Positions 43,255 through 50,779 of a stretch of DNA of 64,000 nt are shown in pieces. Under the pieces are notes generated by a model. That model was not told the DNA's origin. It made no database searches and was given only the letters and a program-made list of their open reading frames with translations. This DNA is from Prevotella sp. (lineage in GTDB: Bacteria > Bacteroidota > Bacteroidia > Bacteroidales > Bacteroidaceae). Location: the NCBI GenBank assembly GCA_017428925.1, contig JAFRPY010000077.1, positions 22,509 through 86,508 of the forward strand, given 5' to 3'. Position 1 is the first letter of the stretch; each line of letters starts with the position of its first letter. The position numbers were made by a program, and so were the translations under genes.

Positions 43255-43560
43255 ATGAGAAAAGTATTTTTAACTGTCGTATCCGTCCTGATGGTTGCTG
43301 CCGCTGTGGCGCAGCCGGGTCCGCGCCGTGCTTCGGGCATCGACTCGCTGGACAGCGGAAGCAACCTGGGCGGCGACAGCGAACCGCCGGCCACCGCCAT
43401 TCGGCGCGTGGCCGGTGATAGCAGTCTTGGTCCGGAGCGCGAGTCATGCACGCGCTTCACCACGGGCGGCTCCGTAGTGAGCCGTCCCCGCCGCGGCCAG
43501 GTCGTCATTGTCCGCCGCCGCACCGCCAATGGCTACGTGGTGGAAAAAAGAATTTTTTAG
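43255..43560 (+). CDS. Small secreted Arg/Gly/Pro-rich protein
   Basis: 101 aa. Signal peptide (MRKVFLTVVSVLMVAAAVAQ), then a disordered Arg/Ser/Gly/Pro region (GPRRASGIDSLDSGSNLGGD) and VIVRRRTANGYVVEKRIF at the end. It begins 10 bp after the fimbrillin-like gene and is probably cotranscribed. GC content is markedly higher than in its surroundings. No function recognised. Confidence 0.6.
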   Translation: MRKVFLTVVSVLMVAAAVAQPGPRRASGIDSLDSGSNLGGDSEPPATAIRRVAGDSSLGPERESCTRFTTGGSVVSRPRRGQVVIVRRRTANGYVVEKRIF

Positions 43561-43632
43561 CCGTTAGTAGTAAAAAGGGCATAAAAACGTCGATTTTTCT
43601 TCAAAAGCCTTGTTTGTTACAAAACTTTTCAC

Positions 43633-43641
43633 TATCTTTGC
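43633..43641 (+). promoter_or_regulatory. -7 box for the unknown two-gene module
   Basis: TATCTTTGC; predicted start near 43648, about 20 nt before the ATG at 43670. Confidence 0.6.
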
Positions 43642-43669
43642 GACGTTTTTAATATCGATATTTAACAGA

Positions 43670-43951
43670 ATGGCTACCGAAAGAATCGGGTACGAAAGCC
43701 CGCTGAAGCACATCTATGAAGCTAAGTGCGGAATTCTTAGCGATTTGGAAAGAGACCTGGGCAAGAGTACTGTTCGCCAGTTAGAGGCAATGGGCTTCAT
43801 CCTGAATGCCCCCAGCCAGCATGGCGACACATGGAAAATTTCCGACCGGGCCAAACGCCTCGGTTATGTAAGTTTCAGATCTTATTCTCGTAAAGAGAGG
43901 TTTAAAGACTTCTGTCGTTACAAACTCCCTCGACTGTTGTTTGGAGCATGA
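43670..43951 (+). CDS. Small basic protein of unknown function, first of a coupled pair
   Basis: 93 aa from MATERIGYESPLKHIYEAKC. No signal peptide. Predicted helical with a basic C-terminal half (SFRSYSRKERFKDFCRYKLP). DLERDLGKSTVRQLEAMGFI could form an HTH-like unit, but I do not recognise a family. The longer frame from 43610 starts upstream of the promoter. Its stop overlaps the start of the next gene (ATGA), so the two proteins are probably made together. Confidence 0.6.
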   Translation: MATERIGYESPLKHIYEAKCGILSDLERDLGKSTVRQLEAMGFILNAPSQHGDTWKISDRAKRLGYVSFRSYSRKERFKDFCRYKLPRLLFGA

Positions 43952-44946
43952 GATCTTATTTCTACGCATTATGGATTCCTCAATATAAGGAAGGGGAACC
44001 CCATGCAGGAAAATTAGAATTAGAAGAGGCGGCACTTCGTGACAGAGACGAAGATCCAGAATTATGGGTTAGTGGCAAGATAGAAAAAGATACGCTGCTA
44101 ATACGGCTTTCCTATACCATAGACAAGAATCCTCAAAGGACGTTAACTTTCCAAAAGACAGAATCCTCCAATGAGGGATTCATCATTTATAGGTTAACTC
44201 TTGACGATAATGAAAATGACTTTCTTTGCAATAGGCTGCGCACAACGATGCCAAAGGCAATTTACCACTATCTGAAAGAGTTTTTTCACGTGCACCAATT
44301 TCACAGTAGCGGTGATGATTCCTTACTGGAAGCATATTTCTCTGAAAATCCAATCGACCTTAATGACGCCAGCCATCTGAGAAAGATTCTGAAAGTGTAT
44401 CTCCAATCATACATATACAAGTATGAGGGATGTGTTTCGCTCTGTCGTGACAGATTGTATGATATAACAAAGAATGTTAGCGACGGTGTCAGAATTAGTG
44501 CTTCTCATGATGAGTTGAAAATGTTGATTGATAACAATCAGATAGTTCTTGACGGAGAATCTATGTATTGTGACTTTTTGATTAACAGTTTCCCTGATTT
44601 AGTTGACCAGAACCAATTACATCGTATCTATTCCCAAAGAAATGAATTGGCACGCTATGATGACAGGCTACAACGGTTAGAGTCTGCTCTGACATCACAG
44701 AAGAGTCTAAAACTTGGATGGATTGGTTTCTTTGCGAGTATGATTGGTGCCCTCGTTGGTGTTGTAGTTTCACTGCTTCTTGGTCAGTGCAGCAGTTCTG
44801 AGCTTAAAGAAGGAATTTCAACAATCAGGAAGGATATTCAGTTAATTGAGGCACATGACTCATTATCCAGTCAGGATATACAACATGTCAAGCAGAATCA
44901 GGACAGCATCCTGAAACTGCTGAACAAACCGACTCCCAAGAAGTAA
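43948..44946 (+). CDS. Membrane-anchored protein of unknown function, second of the pair
   Basis: 332 aa. A cytosolic N-terminal part of about 240 residues (MRSYFYALWIPQYKEGEPHA, LHRIYSQRNELARYDDRLQR), a single membrane segment near 252-275 (LGWIGFFASMIGALVGVVVSL), and a short helical C-terminal part (EGISTIRKDIQLIEAHDSLS). No catalytic motif is visible. AT-richer than the polysaccharide genes after it. The layout (small soluble protein coupled to a membrane protein, own promoter, atypical composition) is compatible with a defence, toxin-antitoxin or signalling pair, but nothing in the sequence proves it. Confidence 0.6.
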   Translation: MRSYFYALWIPQYKEGEPHAGKLELEEAALRDRDEDPELWVSGKIEKDTLLIRLSYTIDKNPQRTLTFQKTESSNEGFIIYRLTLDDNENDFLCNRLRTTMPKAIYHYLKEFFHVHQFHSSGDDSLLEAYFSENPIDLNDASHLRKILKVYLQSYIYKYEGCVSLCRDRLYDITKNVSDGVRISASHDELKMLIDNNQIVLDGESMYCDFLINSFPDLVDQNQLHRIYSQRNELARYDDRLQRLESALTSQKSLKLGWIGFFASMIGALVGVVVSLLLGQCSSSELKEGISTIRKDIQLIEAHDSLSSQDIQHVKQNQDSILKLLNKPTPKK

Positions 44947-45011
44947 AAAACAAATACGTTATTTCGCATTCTTTGAATAAGTTGTAACTTTAAATAACTT
45001 ACTTTGCCACC

Positions 45012-45908
45012 ATGAAAGAAATATTACGGCTGATACGGCCAAAGCAATGGCTGAAGAATGTGTTCGTGCTGGTGCCGATGTTCTTTGGCGGCGCACTTAC
45101 CGACGGGGCTACGGTGTATGCTTCGGTGGTGACGTTTTTCGCATTCTGTTTCATGGCTTCGGCGGTGTATTGCTTCAACGACATTGTTGACGTGGATGAC
45201 GACCGCCGACATCCCGTAAAGTGCAGCCGTCCGATTGCCTCGGGGACCGTCTCGCTGAAGACGGCCTATGGACTGATGGCGCTGATGGTGGTGATGGCGT
45301 TGGTAACCCCCCTCCTGCTCCCCCGAGGGGGAGTGATAGAGGCCTCCCCTCGGGGAGGTTTGGTGGGGGTTCTCTTGTTCTATTTCGTGCTGAATCTTGC
45401 CTACTGCGCGTGGCTGAAGCGGTTTGCCATCGTCGATGTGTGCGTCGTAGCCTTTGGATTTGTGCTGAGGTTGTTGGCAGGAGGTTTTGCCACGGGAATT
45501 GCGTTGAGTAAGTGGATTGTGATGATGACGTTCCTGCTGACGCTTTTCCTTTCGTTTGCCAAGCGGCGCGACGATGTTGTCCGTATGGAGGCCACGGGTG
45601 AGGCTCCGCGCAAGAATACTATACGCTATAACCTGACGTTCATCAACCAGGCCATCACCATCACGGCTTCGGTGACACTGGTGTGCTACATCATGTACAC
45701 GATTTCGCCCGAAGTGGTGGCGCGCGTGCATACGGACTATCTGTATCTGACTACGGCATACGTACTGTTGGGACTGCTGCGCTATATCCAAATAACGGTG
45801 GTTGACAAGAAGAGCGGCGACCCGACGAAGATGATGCTGCAAGACAGGTTTACGCAAATTGTGGTGGTGCTTTGGGCACTGACCTTCCTGTTTATCATTT
45901 ACTTTTAA
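45012..45908 (+). CDS. UbiA-family prenyltransferase, decaprenyl-phosphate phosphoribosyltransferase-like
   Basis: 298 aa, about eight membrane segments. LRLIRPKQWLKNVFVLVPMF and the Asp-rich NDIVDVDDDRRHPVKCSRPI are the prenyl-diphosphate-binding motif of this UbiA branch. Relatives transfer phosphoribose to polyprenyl phosphate. Residues 99-120 (TPLLLPRGGVIEASPRGGLV and on) are a translated 66-bp GC-rich element in a loop after the third segment; the same element occurs in the next gene. The ATG is about where transcription should start (TTACTTTGC just upstream), so the mRNA may be leaderless. Confidence 0.82.
   Translation: MKEILRLIRPKQWLKNVFVLVPMFFGGALTDGATVYASVVTFFAFCFMASAVYCFNDIVDVDDDRRHPVKCSRPIASGTVSLKTAYGLMALMVVMALVTPLLLPRGGVIEASPRGGLVGVLLFYFVLNLAYCAWLKRFAIVDVCVVAFGFVLRLLAGGFATGIALSKWIVMMTFLLTLFLSFAKRRDDVVRMEATGEAPRKNTIRYNLTFINQAITITASVTLVCYIMYTISPEVVARVHTDYLYLTTAYVLLGLLRYIQITVVDKKSGDPTKMMLQDRFTQIVVVLWALTFLFIIYF
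45306..45371 (+). repeat. 66-bp GC-rich double hairpin, in frame in the UbiA gene
   Basis: CTCCCCCGAGGGGGAG and CCTCCCCTCGGGGAGG palindromes, flanked by ACCCCCCTCC and GGTGGGGGTT. 62 of 66 bases are identical to the copy at 46325-46390, in the same reading frame (22 codons). Confidence 0.92.
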
Positions 45909-45940
45909 AGTGAAGAGTGAAAAGTGAAGAGTGAAGAATT
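45906..45940. repeat. 7-bp tandem array (GTGAAGA)
   Basis: Four to five GTGAAGA/GTGAAAA units directly after the UbiA stop codon. Confidence 0.75.
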
Positions 45941-45964
45941 TTTGAAAAATGAAACATAGATAAT

Positions 45965-46597
45965 ATGACGATACATGCTTTCGACTTCGACGGAACCCTT
46001 ACCAAGCGCGACACGCTGATAGCGTTTATCCGCTATGTGAAGGGTAACAAGGAGTTCATTATCGGATTTCTGAAGCATCTGCACCTGCTCGTTATGATGA
46101 AGGTGGGACTGATGCCTAACTGGAAGACCAAGCGCATCATCTTCCAGTATTTCTTTGGCGGAATGCCGATAGAGACGTTCAATCAGTATTGCGAAAAGTT
46201 TGCCAAGGAAAAGGCGTCGCTGCTCCGTAAGAAAGGAATGGCAGCCGTGAACAAGGCGGTGATGGATGGTGACCAGGTGGTCATCATCTCGGCTTCGGTG
46301 GAGAACTGGGTGAAGCCGTTTTTTACCCCCCTCCTGCTCCCCCGAGGGGGAGAGACAGAAGCCTCCCCTCGGGGAGGTATGGTGGGGGTTTCAATCATCG
46401 GCACTCAGATTCAGGTAGTAGACGGTAAGCTGACGGGATATTTCCTCACAAAAAACTGCTATGGGGAAGAAAAGGTGCGCCGCCTGCTGGAGCAATATCC
46501 TGACCGCAGGGATTATAAACTGGTGGCTTATGGTGATAGCCGTGGGGATGTTCCTCTGCTCGACTTTGCCGACGAGGGGCATTATAGGGAGTTCTGA
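45965..46597 (+). CDS. HAD-superfamily phosphatase (PSPase-like) with repeat-encoded insert
   Basis: 210 aa, cytosolic. HAD motif I DFDGTLTKRD (residues 6-15), motif II ISAS (109-112), motif III Lys in NCYGEEKV, motif IV GDSRGDVPLL. The substrate is unknown; in UbiA neighbourhoods such phosphatases often act on polyprenyl-phosphate sugar intermediates (context inference). Residues 121-142 (TPLLLPRGGETEASPRGGMV and on) are a translated GC-rich element placed between motif II and motif III, so the fold must tolerate an extra loop next to the core. Confidence 0.85.
   Translation: MTIHAFDFDGTLTKRDTLIAFIRYVKGNKEFIIGFLKHLHLLVMMKVGLMPNWKTKRIIFQYFFGGMPIETFNQYCEKFAKEKASLLRKKGMAAVNKAVMDGDQVVIISASVENWVKPFFTPLLLPRGGETEASPRGGMVGVSIIGTQIQVVDGKLTGYFLTKNCYGEEKVRRLLEQYPDRRDYKLVAYGDSRGDVPLLDFADEGHYREF
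46325..46390 (+). repeat. 66-bp GC-rich double hairpin, in frame in the HAD gene
   Basis: Same two palindromes, length, orientation and frame as 45306-45371; four base differences, three of which change an amino acid in the spacer or end. Confidence 0.92.
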
Positions 46598-46603
46598 TAA
46601 AAT

Positions 46604-46636
46604 GAGACCCACCCCAGCCCTCCCTATAGGGAGGGA
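46604..46636. repeat. GC-rich palindromic repeat
   Basis: GACCCACCCCAGCCCTCCCTATAGGGAGGG; intergenic between the HAD and DUF6080 genes. Confidence 0.7.
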
Positions 46637-46653
46637 GCAAATGGTGATAATAT

Positions 46654-48105
46654 ATGATATTCTTCGGGTTATTCAAGATTAGGAAGGAGAAACGGTGGCC
46701 AGCGGCAGTGGTTGCCCTGTTCTTCTTGGCTGTCAATGCGATGATGACCGCCTGCTATGCCCATCTATTTATGTGGGGCGACAAAGACAGCTGGAAGGAC
46801 TTCATGAAGTATTTCTCGGTTTCCGGCTTCGACCCGATCACCTATTCCGTGATGACGGAGTGGTCGGCGGGCTATAATGTGTATCGCCATCCGTTGCTGG
46901 CTTTTTTCGTCTGGCCGTTTTCGCAGCTCAATCAGGGAATACTTGCGCTGACAGGACTCAATTTGGTGCAAGTGATTGTGGCGTTGCTGCTCGTGATGGC
47001 GGCAGTCTATACTTTTGTGTTCCTCTATCGGATAGCACATGAGCTGATAGGATTGGCGCGGAAGGATGCCCTTCTGTTATCGGCCTATTGCTTTTCTTTC
47101 GGCTATGTGATGCTCTCGTTTGCCGTTCCCGACCATTTCGGCATTTCGATGCTATTGCTGGTGATGGCGCTCTATATCTCGGGAAAATGTATTCAGAAAG
47201 GCCGCCAGTTGAGTATTGTACAGACGGTGCTACTCTTTGTCTTCACGGCAGGGGTGAGCCTGAACAACGGACTGAAGATTTTCATGGATGCCCTATTTGT
47301 TAACGGCCGTCGGTTCTTTCGTCCGAAATACTTGTTGCTGGCCGTCATTTTGCCTGCTGCGCTGATGTGGGGATTTGCCCGATGGGAATATCACACTTTC
47401 GTCTGGCCCAAGGAAATGGAACGCAAGGAATTGGCAAAAAGCGCCAACGAACGACAGCGGAATCGGGTGATAGCGGCTTTCCGTGACACTACCCAGTTGA
47501 AGGATACGGCTGAGATAAGGAAGGGTTATGAGCGCATTCTTGCCCATCAAGACAGCATGCGCGCGGCCCGAAAGGCAAAGCGTGCGGTGAATCGTCATTC
47601 GGGAAAGCCGATGATGGAGGGAGAATTTATGCGTTGGACCGATGTCACCACTCCGCGGTGGTCGTCGCTGGTGGAGAATGTCTTTGGCGAGAGTATACAG
47701 TTTCACGAGGACCATCTGTTAGGTGATACCCTGCGCTCGCGCCCGGTCATCGTGAAATACAATTACTGGCTCAACTATATTATTGAAGCCGTCATCGTGT
47801 TACTCTTCTTTGCAGGCATCTGGAAAGGTCGCCGCGAGCGGTTCCTGTGGATGGCATTGGCAGGCATGGCATTGGACTTGATTCTGCATGTTGGACTCGG
47901 TTTCGGACTAAACGAAGTTTATATCATGGCGGCCCACTGGATATTCGTGGTTCCTATTGCCACGGGGTATTTGTTGAGAGAGGAAAGAGGAAAGAGGAAA
48001 GAGGAGAGAGGAAAGAGGAGAGTGGAGAGAGTTTTGCTATTGATACTCACTGTTTTCCTGTTTTGCTGGAATTTGTCGCTATATGTGCAGTATCTGTTGT
48101 TTTAA
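46654..48105 (+). CDS. DUF6080 family membrane protein, paralogue 1
   Basis: 483 aa, about ten membrane segments. Shares with the two other copies here the N-terminal FKIRKEKRW, YRHPLL after the first loop, VENVFGESIQFHEDHLLGD in a long soluble loop, and NEVYIMAAHW near the end. The size and topology suggest a polytopic glycosyltransferase-like or polymerase-like envelope protein, but function is unknown. Between its last two membrane segments it has REERGKRKEERGKRRVER, encoded by a 7-bp purine array at 47970-48036. The paralogues have only about eight to ten residues there, so the insert is recent. Confidence 0.82.
   Translation: MIFFGLFKIRKEKRWPAAVVALFFLAVNAMMTACYAHLFMWGDKDSWKDFMKYFSVSGFDPITYSVMTEWSAGYNVYRHPLLAFFVWPFSQLNQGILALTGLNLVQVIVALLLVMAAVYTFVFLYRIAHELIGLARKDALLLSAYCFSFGYVMLSFAVPDHFGISMLLLVMALYISGKCIQKGRQLSIVQTVLLFVFTAGVSLNNGLKIFMDALFVNGRRFFRPKYLLLAVILPAALMWGFARWEYHTFVWPKEMERKELAKSANERQRNRVIAAFRDTTQLKDTAEIRKGYERILAHQDSMRAARKAKRAVNRHSGKPMMEGEFMRWTDVTTPRWSSLVENVFGESIQFHEDHLLGDTLRSRPVIVKYNYWLNYIIEAVIVLLFFAGIWKGRRERFLWMALAGMALDLILHVGLGFGLNEVYIMAAHWIFVVPIATGYLLREERGKRKEERGKRRVERVLLLILTVFLFCWNLSLYVQYLLF
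47970..48036 (+). repeat. Purine-rich 7-bp tandem array inside a DUF6080 gene
   Basis: Repeated GAGGAAA/GAGGAGA units translated as REERGKRKEERGKRR. A related array is at 38483-38515 in the acyltransferase gene. Confidence 0.8.
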
Positions 48106-48127
48106 TGAAGAATGATAAAACCTCAGA

Positions 48128-49456
48128 ATGATGTTTAAGATAAAACGAGAAGAATGGATGTTGCTGCTGGTGGGCATATTGGTTTTTGCCGCCCTCAACT
48201 GGCTGATGCTGCAATACAACTTCGATACGTTCACGCATGCACAGCGGGGAGGGTTCTATAGCATGTTCCATGGTCATGTGACTGTTTCGGGCTACGATGA
48301 ATATACCTACATCACACTTTCCAAATGGCGCATCCTGTATCAGCTCTACCGGCATCCGCTTTTGGCAGCAATGTTCTATCCCTTCTCTGCCCTTAACGAC
48401 TGGCTGATGTTTGAGTACCACATTAACTTTGCCATCATCATCTGGGCTGTCATCATGCTGTTCTGCGATGTCTATAGCCTGATATTCCTGTATCGCATTG
48501 AGCGTGAGATTATCGGACTGAATCGGGCCGACGCCACGCTGCTTGCCGCCCTGTTCTTTTCGTTTGCGCATATCATGATCAGTTGTTTCGTGTGCGATCA
48601 TTTCGGATTGTCGATGATGCTGCTTCTGATGTCGTTGTATCTGGGTGGGAAATACTTGAAGGAAAAGCGGCGGATGCCTGCTTGGTTGACGGGTCTGCTG
48701 GTGCTGATAACGTCGGGCGTGACGCTCACCAATGGTGTGAAGCCAGCCTTGGCAGCATGGTTCACTTGTGGCAGGCGCGTGTTCCGTTGGCACTATCTGT
48801 TGGTGGCGGGCGTGTTGCCCGTATGCCTGTTGGGTGGTGCCTTTTGGTATCAGAATGAATGCGTGGTGAAGCCCGACAAGGAGTGGGGCGAGCGGATGGC
48901 GGCGAAACGAGTCGCTCGTGACAGTATGTTCCTGAAGCGTAACGAAGCTCACAGACAGTTGATAAGCCGCAATAAACAGGGACAGATTTCTGAGAACCCA
49001 CTCTTTGAATGGACAGACACGAAAGCCTCACGATGGGATGCCGTCGTTGAGAATCTTTTCGGTGAAAGCATCCTTCTGCACCGTGAGCATCTTTTGGAAG
49101 ACGTCAACATAAGTCGACCTGTCATCGTGCGCTATCATCAAGCGTGGCAATATGCCGTGGTGTCCATTGTTGTTCTGCTTTTTCTGGCAGGCATCTGGAC
49201 TGGTCGCTGTGAAAAATTCCTCTGGCTGTGTCTTTCGTGGTTTGCCTTCGACATGGTGCTCCATCTTGTGCTGGGCTTTGGTATTATTGAAGTCTATATC
49301 ATGGCAGCCCATTGGGCGTTTGTCATTCCCGTGGCGACAGGTTATCTGCTGAAGGCCTTGCCGTGGAAGTCGCTGCGTGCAGGCATCTTGCTCTTGGCCT
49401 TGCTGCTCTGGACCTATAATGGCGTGCTAATCACCCAATACCTTACGAACCATTGA
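48128..49456 (+). CDS. DUF6080 family membrane protein, paralogue 2
   Basis: 442 aa. Same layout as the preceding gene: LYRHPLLAAMFYPF, a soluble loop with VENLFGESILLHREHLLED, then IIEVYIMAAHWAFVIPV. The loop between the final segments is short (KALPWKSLRAG), showing the ancestral state without the repeat. It starts 22 bp after paralogue 1 and is followed 2 bp later by a glycosyltransferase, so it belongs to the polysaccharide operon. Confidence 0.82.
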   Translation: MMFKIKREEWMLLLVGILVFAALNWLMLQYNFDTFTHAQRGGFYSMFHGHVTVSGYDEYTYITLSKWRILYQLYRHPLLAAMFYPFSALNDWLMFEYHINFAIIIWAVIMLFCDVYSLIFLYRIEREIIGLNRADATLLAALFFSFAHIMISCFVCDHFGLSMMLLLMSLYLGGKYLKEKRRMPAWLTGLLVLITSGVTLTNGVKPALAAWFTCGRRVFRWHYLLVAGVLPVCLLGGAFWYQNECVVKPDKEWGERMAAKRVARDSMFLKRNEAHRQLISRNKQGQISENPLFEWTDTKASRWDAVVENLFGESILLHREHLLEDVNISRPVIVRYHQAWQYAVVSIVVLLFLAGIWTGRCEKFLWLCLSWFAFDMVLHLVLGFGIIEVYIMAAHWAFVIPVATGYLLKALPWKSLRAGILLLALLLWTYNGVLITQYLTNH

Positions 49457-49458
49457 GT

Positions 49459-50775
49459 ATGATGAAGATAGGATTCTATTATATCAACGAATTGCTGAGC
49501 CGGATTGACTGCACACAGTTGCTGAAGGGCAATCCCGGCATTAGCGGTACGGCCTATATGTTCGGGCTGATATCTACCCAGTTGGCAGAACGGGACAACG
49601 GCATCGAGGTCACTTATTTTGCTCCCCATGCGGTAAATGGTTCCCCAAAGATGCATGTTGAGAAGGTGAACGATGTTGTAGAGGCCTATCGTAAGGCGGA
49701 GGCTACAGGGCTGGATTATCTGGTGGTAAAAAACAACGATGCCAACTTGTTGTTGGAAAAATTACCCCCCCCAGCGCAGTCTCAGACGCGCATTGTTGTT
49801 TGGTGCCATAATTTCCTCAATCAAAAGGAACTGAATTGCTATAGCCGTTGTCCTCTTGTGGCGCGGATTATCAATGTGGGTCGCGAACAGATGGATGTTT
49901 ATCGTGACCATGCCGCTTTCCGAAAGAGTGACTATATTTATAATACCGTGCAGATAGATCAACGGTATACGGATGGGCTTACACCTGTAGCCGAACGTGA
50001 GGATGTGGTTACCTATATGGGGTGCGTAATTCCCAGCAAGGGACTGCATGTACTGGCGGAGGCATGGCCCGAAGTGTTGCGAAAGAAACCAAACGCGCAG
50101 TTGTATGTCATCGGTACGGGAGCGCTCTATGGCGGAAATGTCACGTTAGGCAAATTGGGATTGGCCGAACCTCGCTATGAGCGCTACATCATGAAATACC
50201 TGAGTCGCGACGGGCAGCTTCTGCCGGGCGTTCATCTGATGGGCATCATGGGAAACGAGAAATACGACATTCTGAGAAAGACGAAGGTTGGCGTTCCTAA
50301 TCCCACGGGCAACACCGAGACGTTCTGCGTGAGTGCCGTGGAGATGCAGATGATGGGCATTCGCATCGCATCAAAGCGTTGCGCCGGCTATCTGGACACC
50401 GTCAGGAATGGTGTCCTGGTGAGAAATGAGCGCCAGTTGGCCGACGAGATTGTCAGGCAATTGGATGCTGATGTTTCCCCCGACAACAGTCAGACTTATT
50501 TCGCTCAGCATTTTGCCCCGGAAACCATTATCGGTGAATGGGAAAGGCTGTTCCTGAAAACCATTGGGAAAGACGTACATTTGCATCCTGTTCTTCCGCT
50601 TAGCAATCCAGATTTTGAATATAAAACGTTAAAGGAAAGATTGCGCAGACTGAAACTTCGGTTCCCGTGGCTGGACGGCTTGCTGCCGACGGTCAACATT
50701 TTTGTGGACTTGAACTGGAAAGTGCATTCTTTCTTGGGAAAGCTGAAGCGCCGATTGACGGGTGACCAGTTCTGA
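49459..50775 (+). CDS. GT4-type glycosyltransferase
   Basis: 438 aa from the ATG at 49459 (a TTG two codons earlier is possible). GT-B fold with a C-terminal group 1 domain: VVTYMGCVIPSKGLHVLAEA, LYVIGTGALYGG, and VPNPTGNTETFCVSAVEMQM as the nucleotide-sugar site. Transfers a sugar to a surface glycan. A run of eight C (49765-49772) codes for PPP near residue 103 and could slip. Convergent with DUF6080 paralogue 3, with only 4 bp between the stops. Confidence 0.85.
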   Translation: MMKIGFYYINELLSRIDCTQLLKGNPGISGTAYMFGLISTQLAERDNGIEVTYFAPHAVNGSPKMHVEKVNDVVEAYRKAEATGLDYLVVKNNDANLLLEKLPPPAQSQTRIVVWCHNFLNQKELNCYSRCPLVARIINVGREQMDVYRDHAAFRKSDYIYNTVQIDQRYTDGLTPVAEREDVVTYMGCVIPSKGLHVLAEAWPEVLRKKPNAQLYVIGTGALYGGNVTLGKLGLAEPRYERYIMKYLSRDGQLLPGVHLMGIMGNEKYDILRKTKVGVPNPTGNTETFCVSAVEMQMMGIRIASKRCAGYLDTVRNGVLVRNERQLADEIVRQLDADVSPDNSQTYFAQHFAPETIIGEWERLFLKTIGKDVHLHPVLPLSNPDFEYKTLKERLRRLKLRFPWLDGLLPTVNIFVDLNWKVHSFLGKLKRRLTGDQF

Positions 50776-50779
50776 ACGG

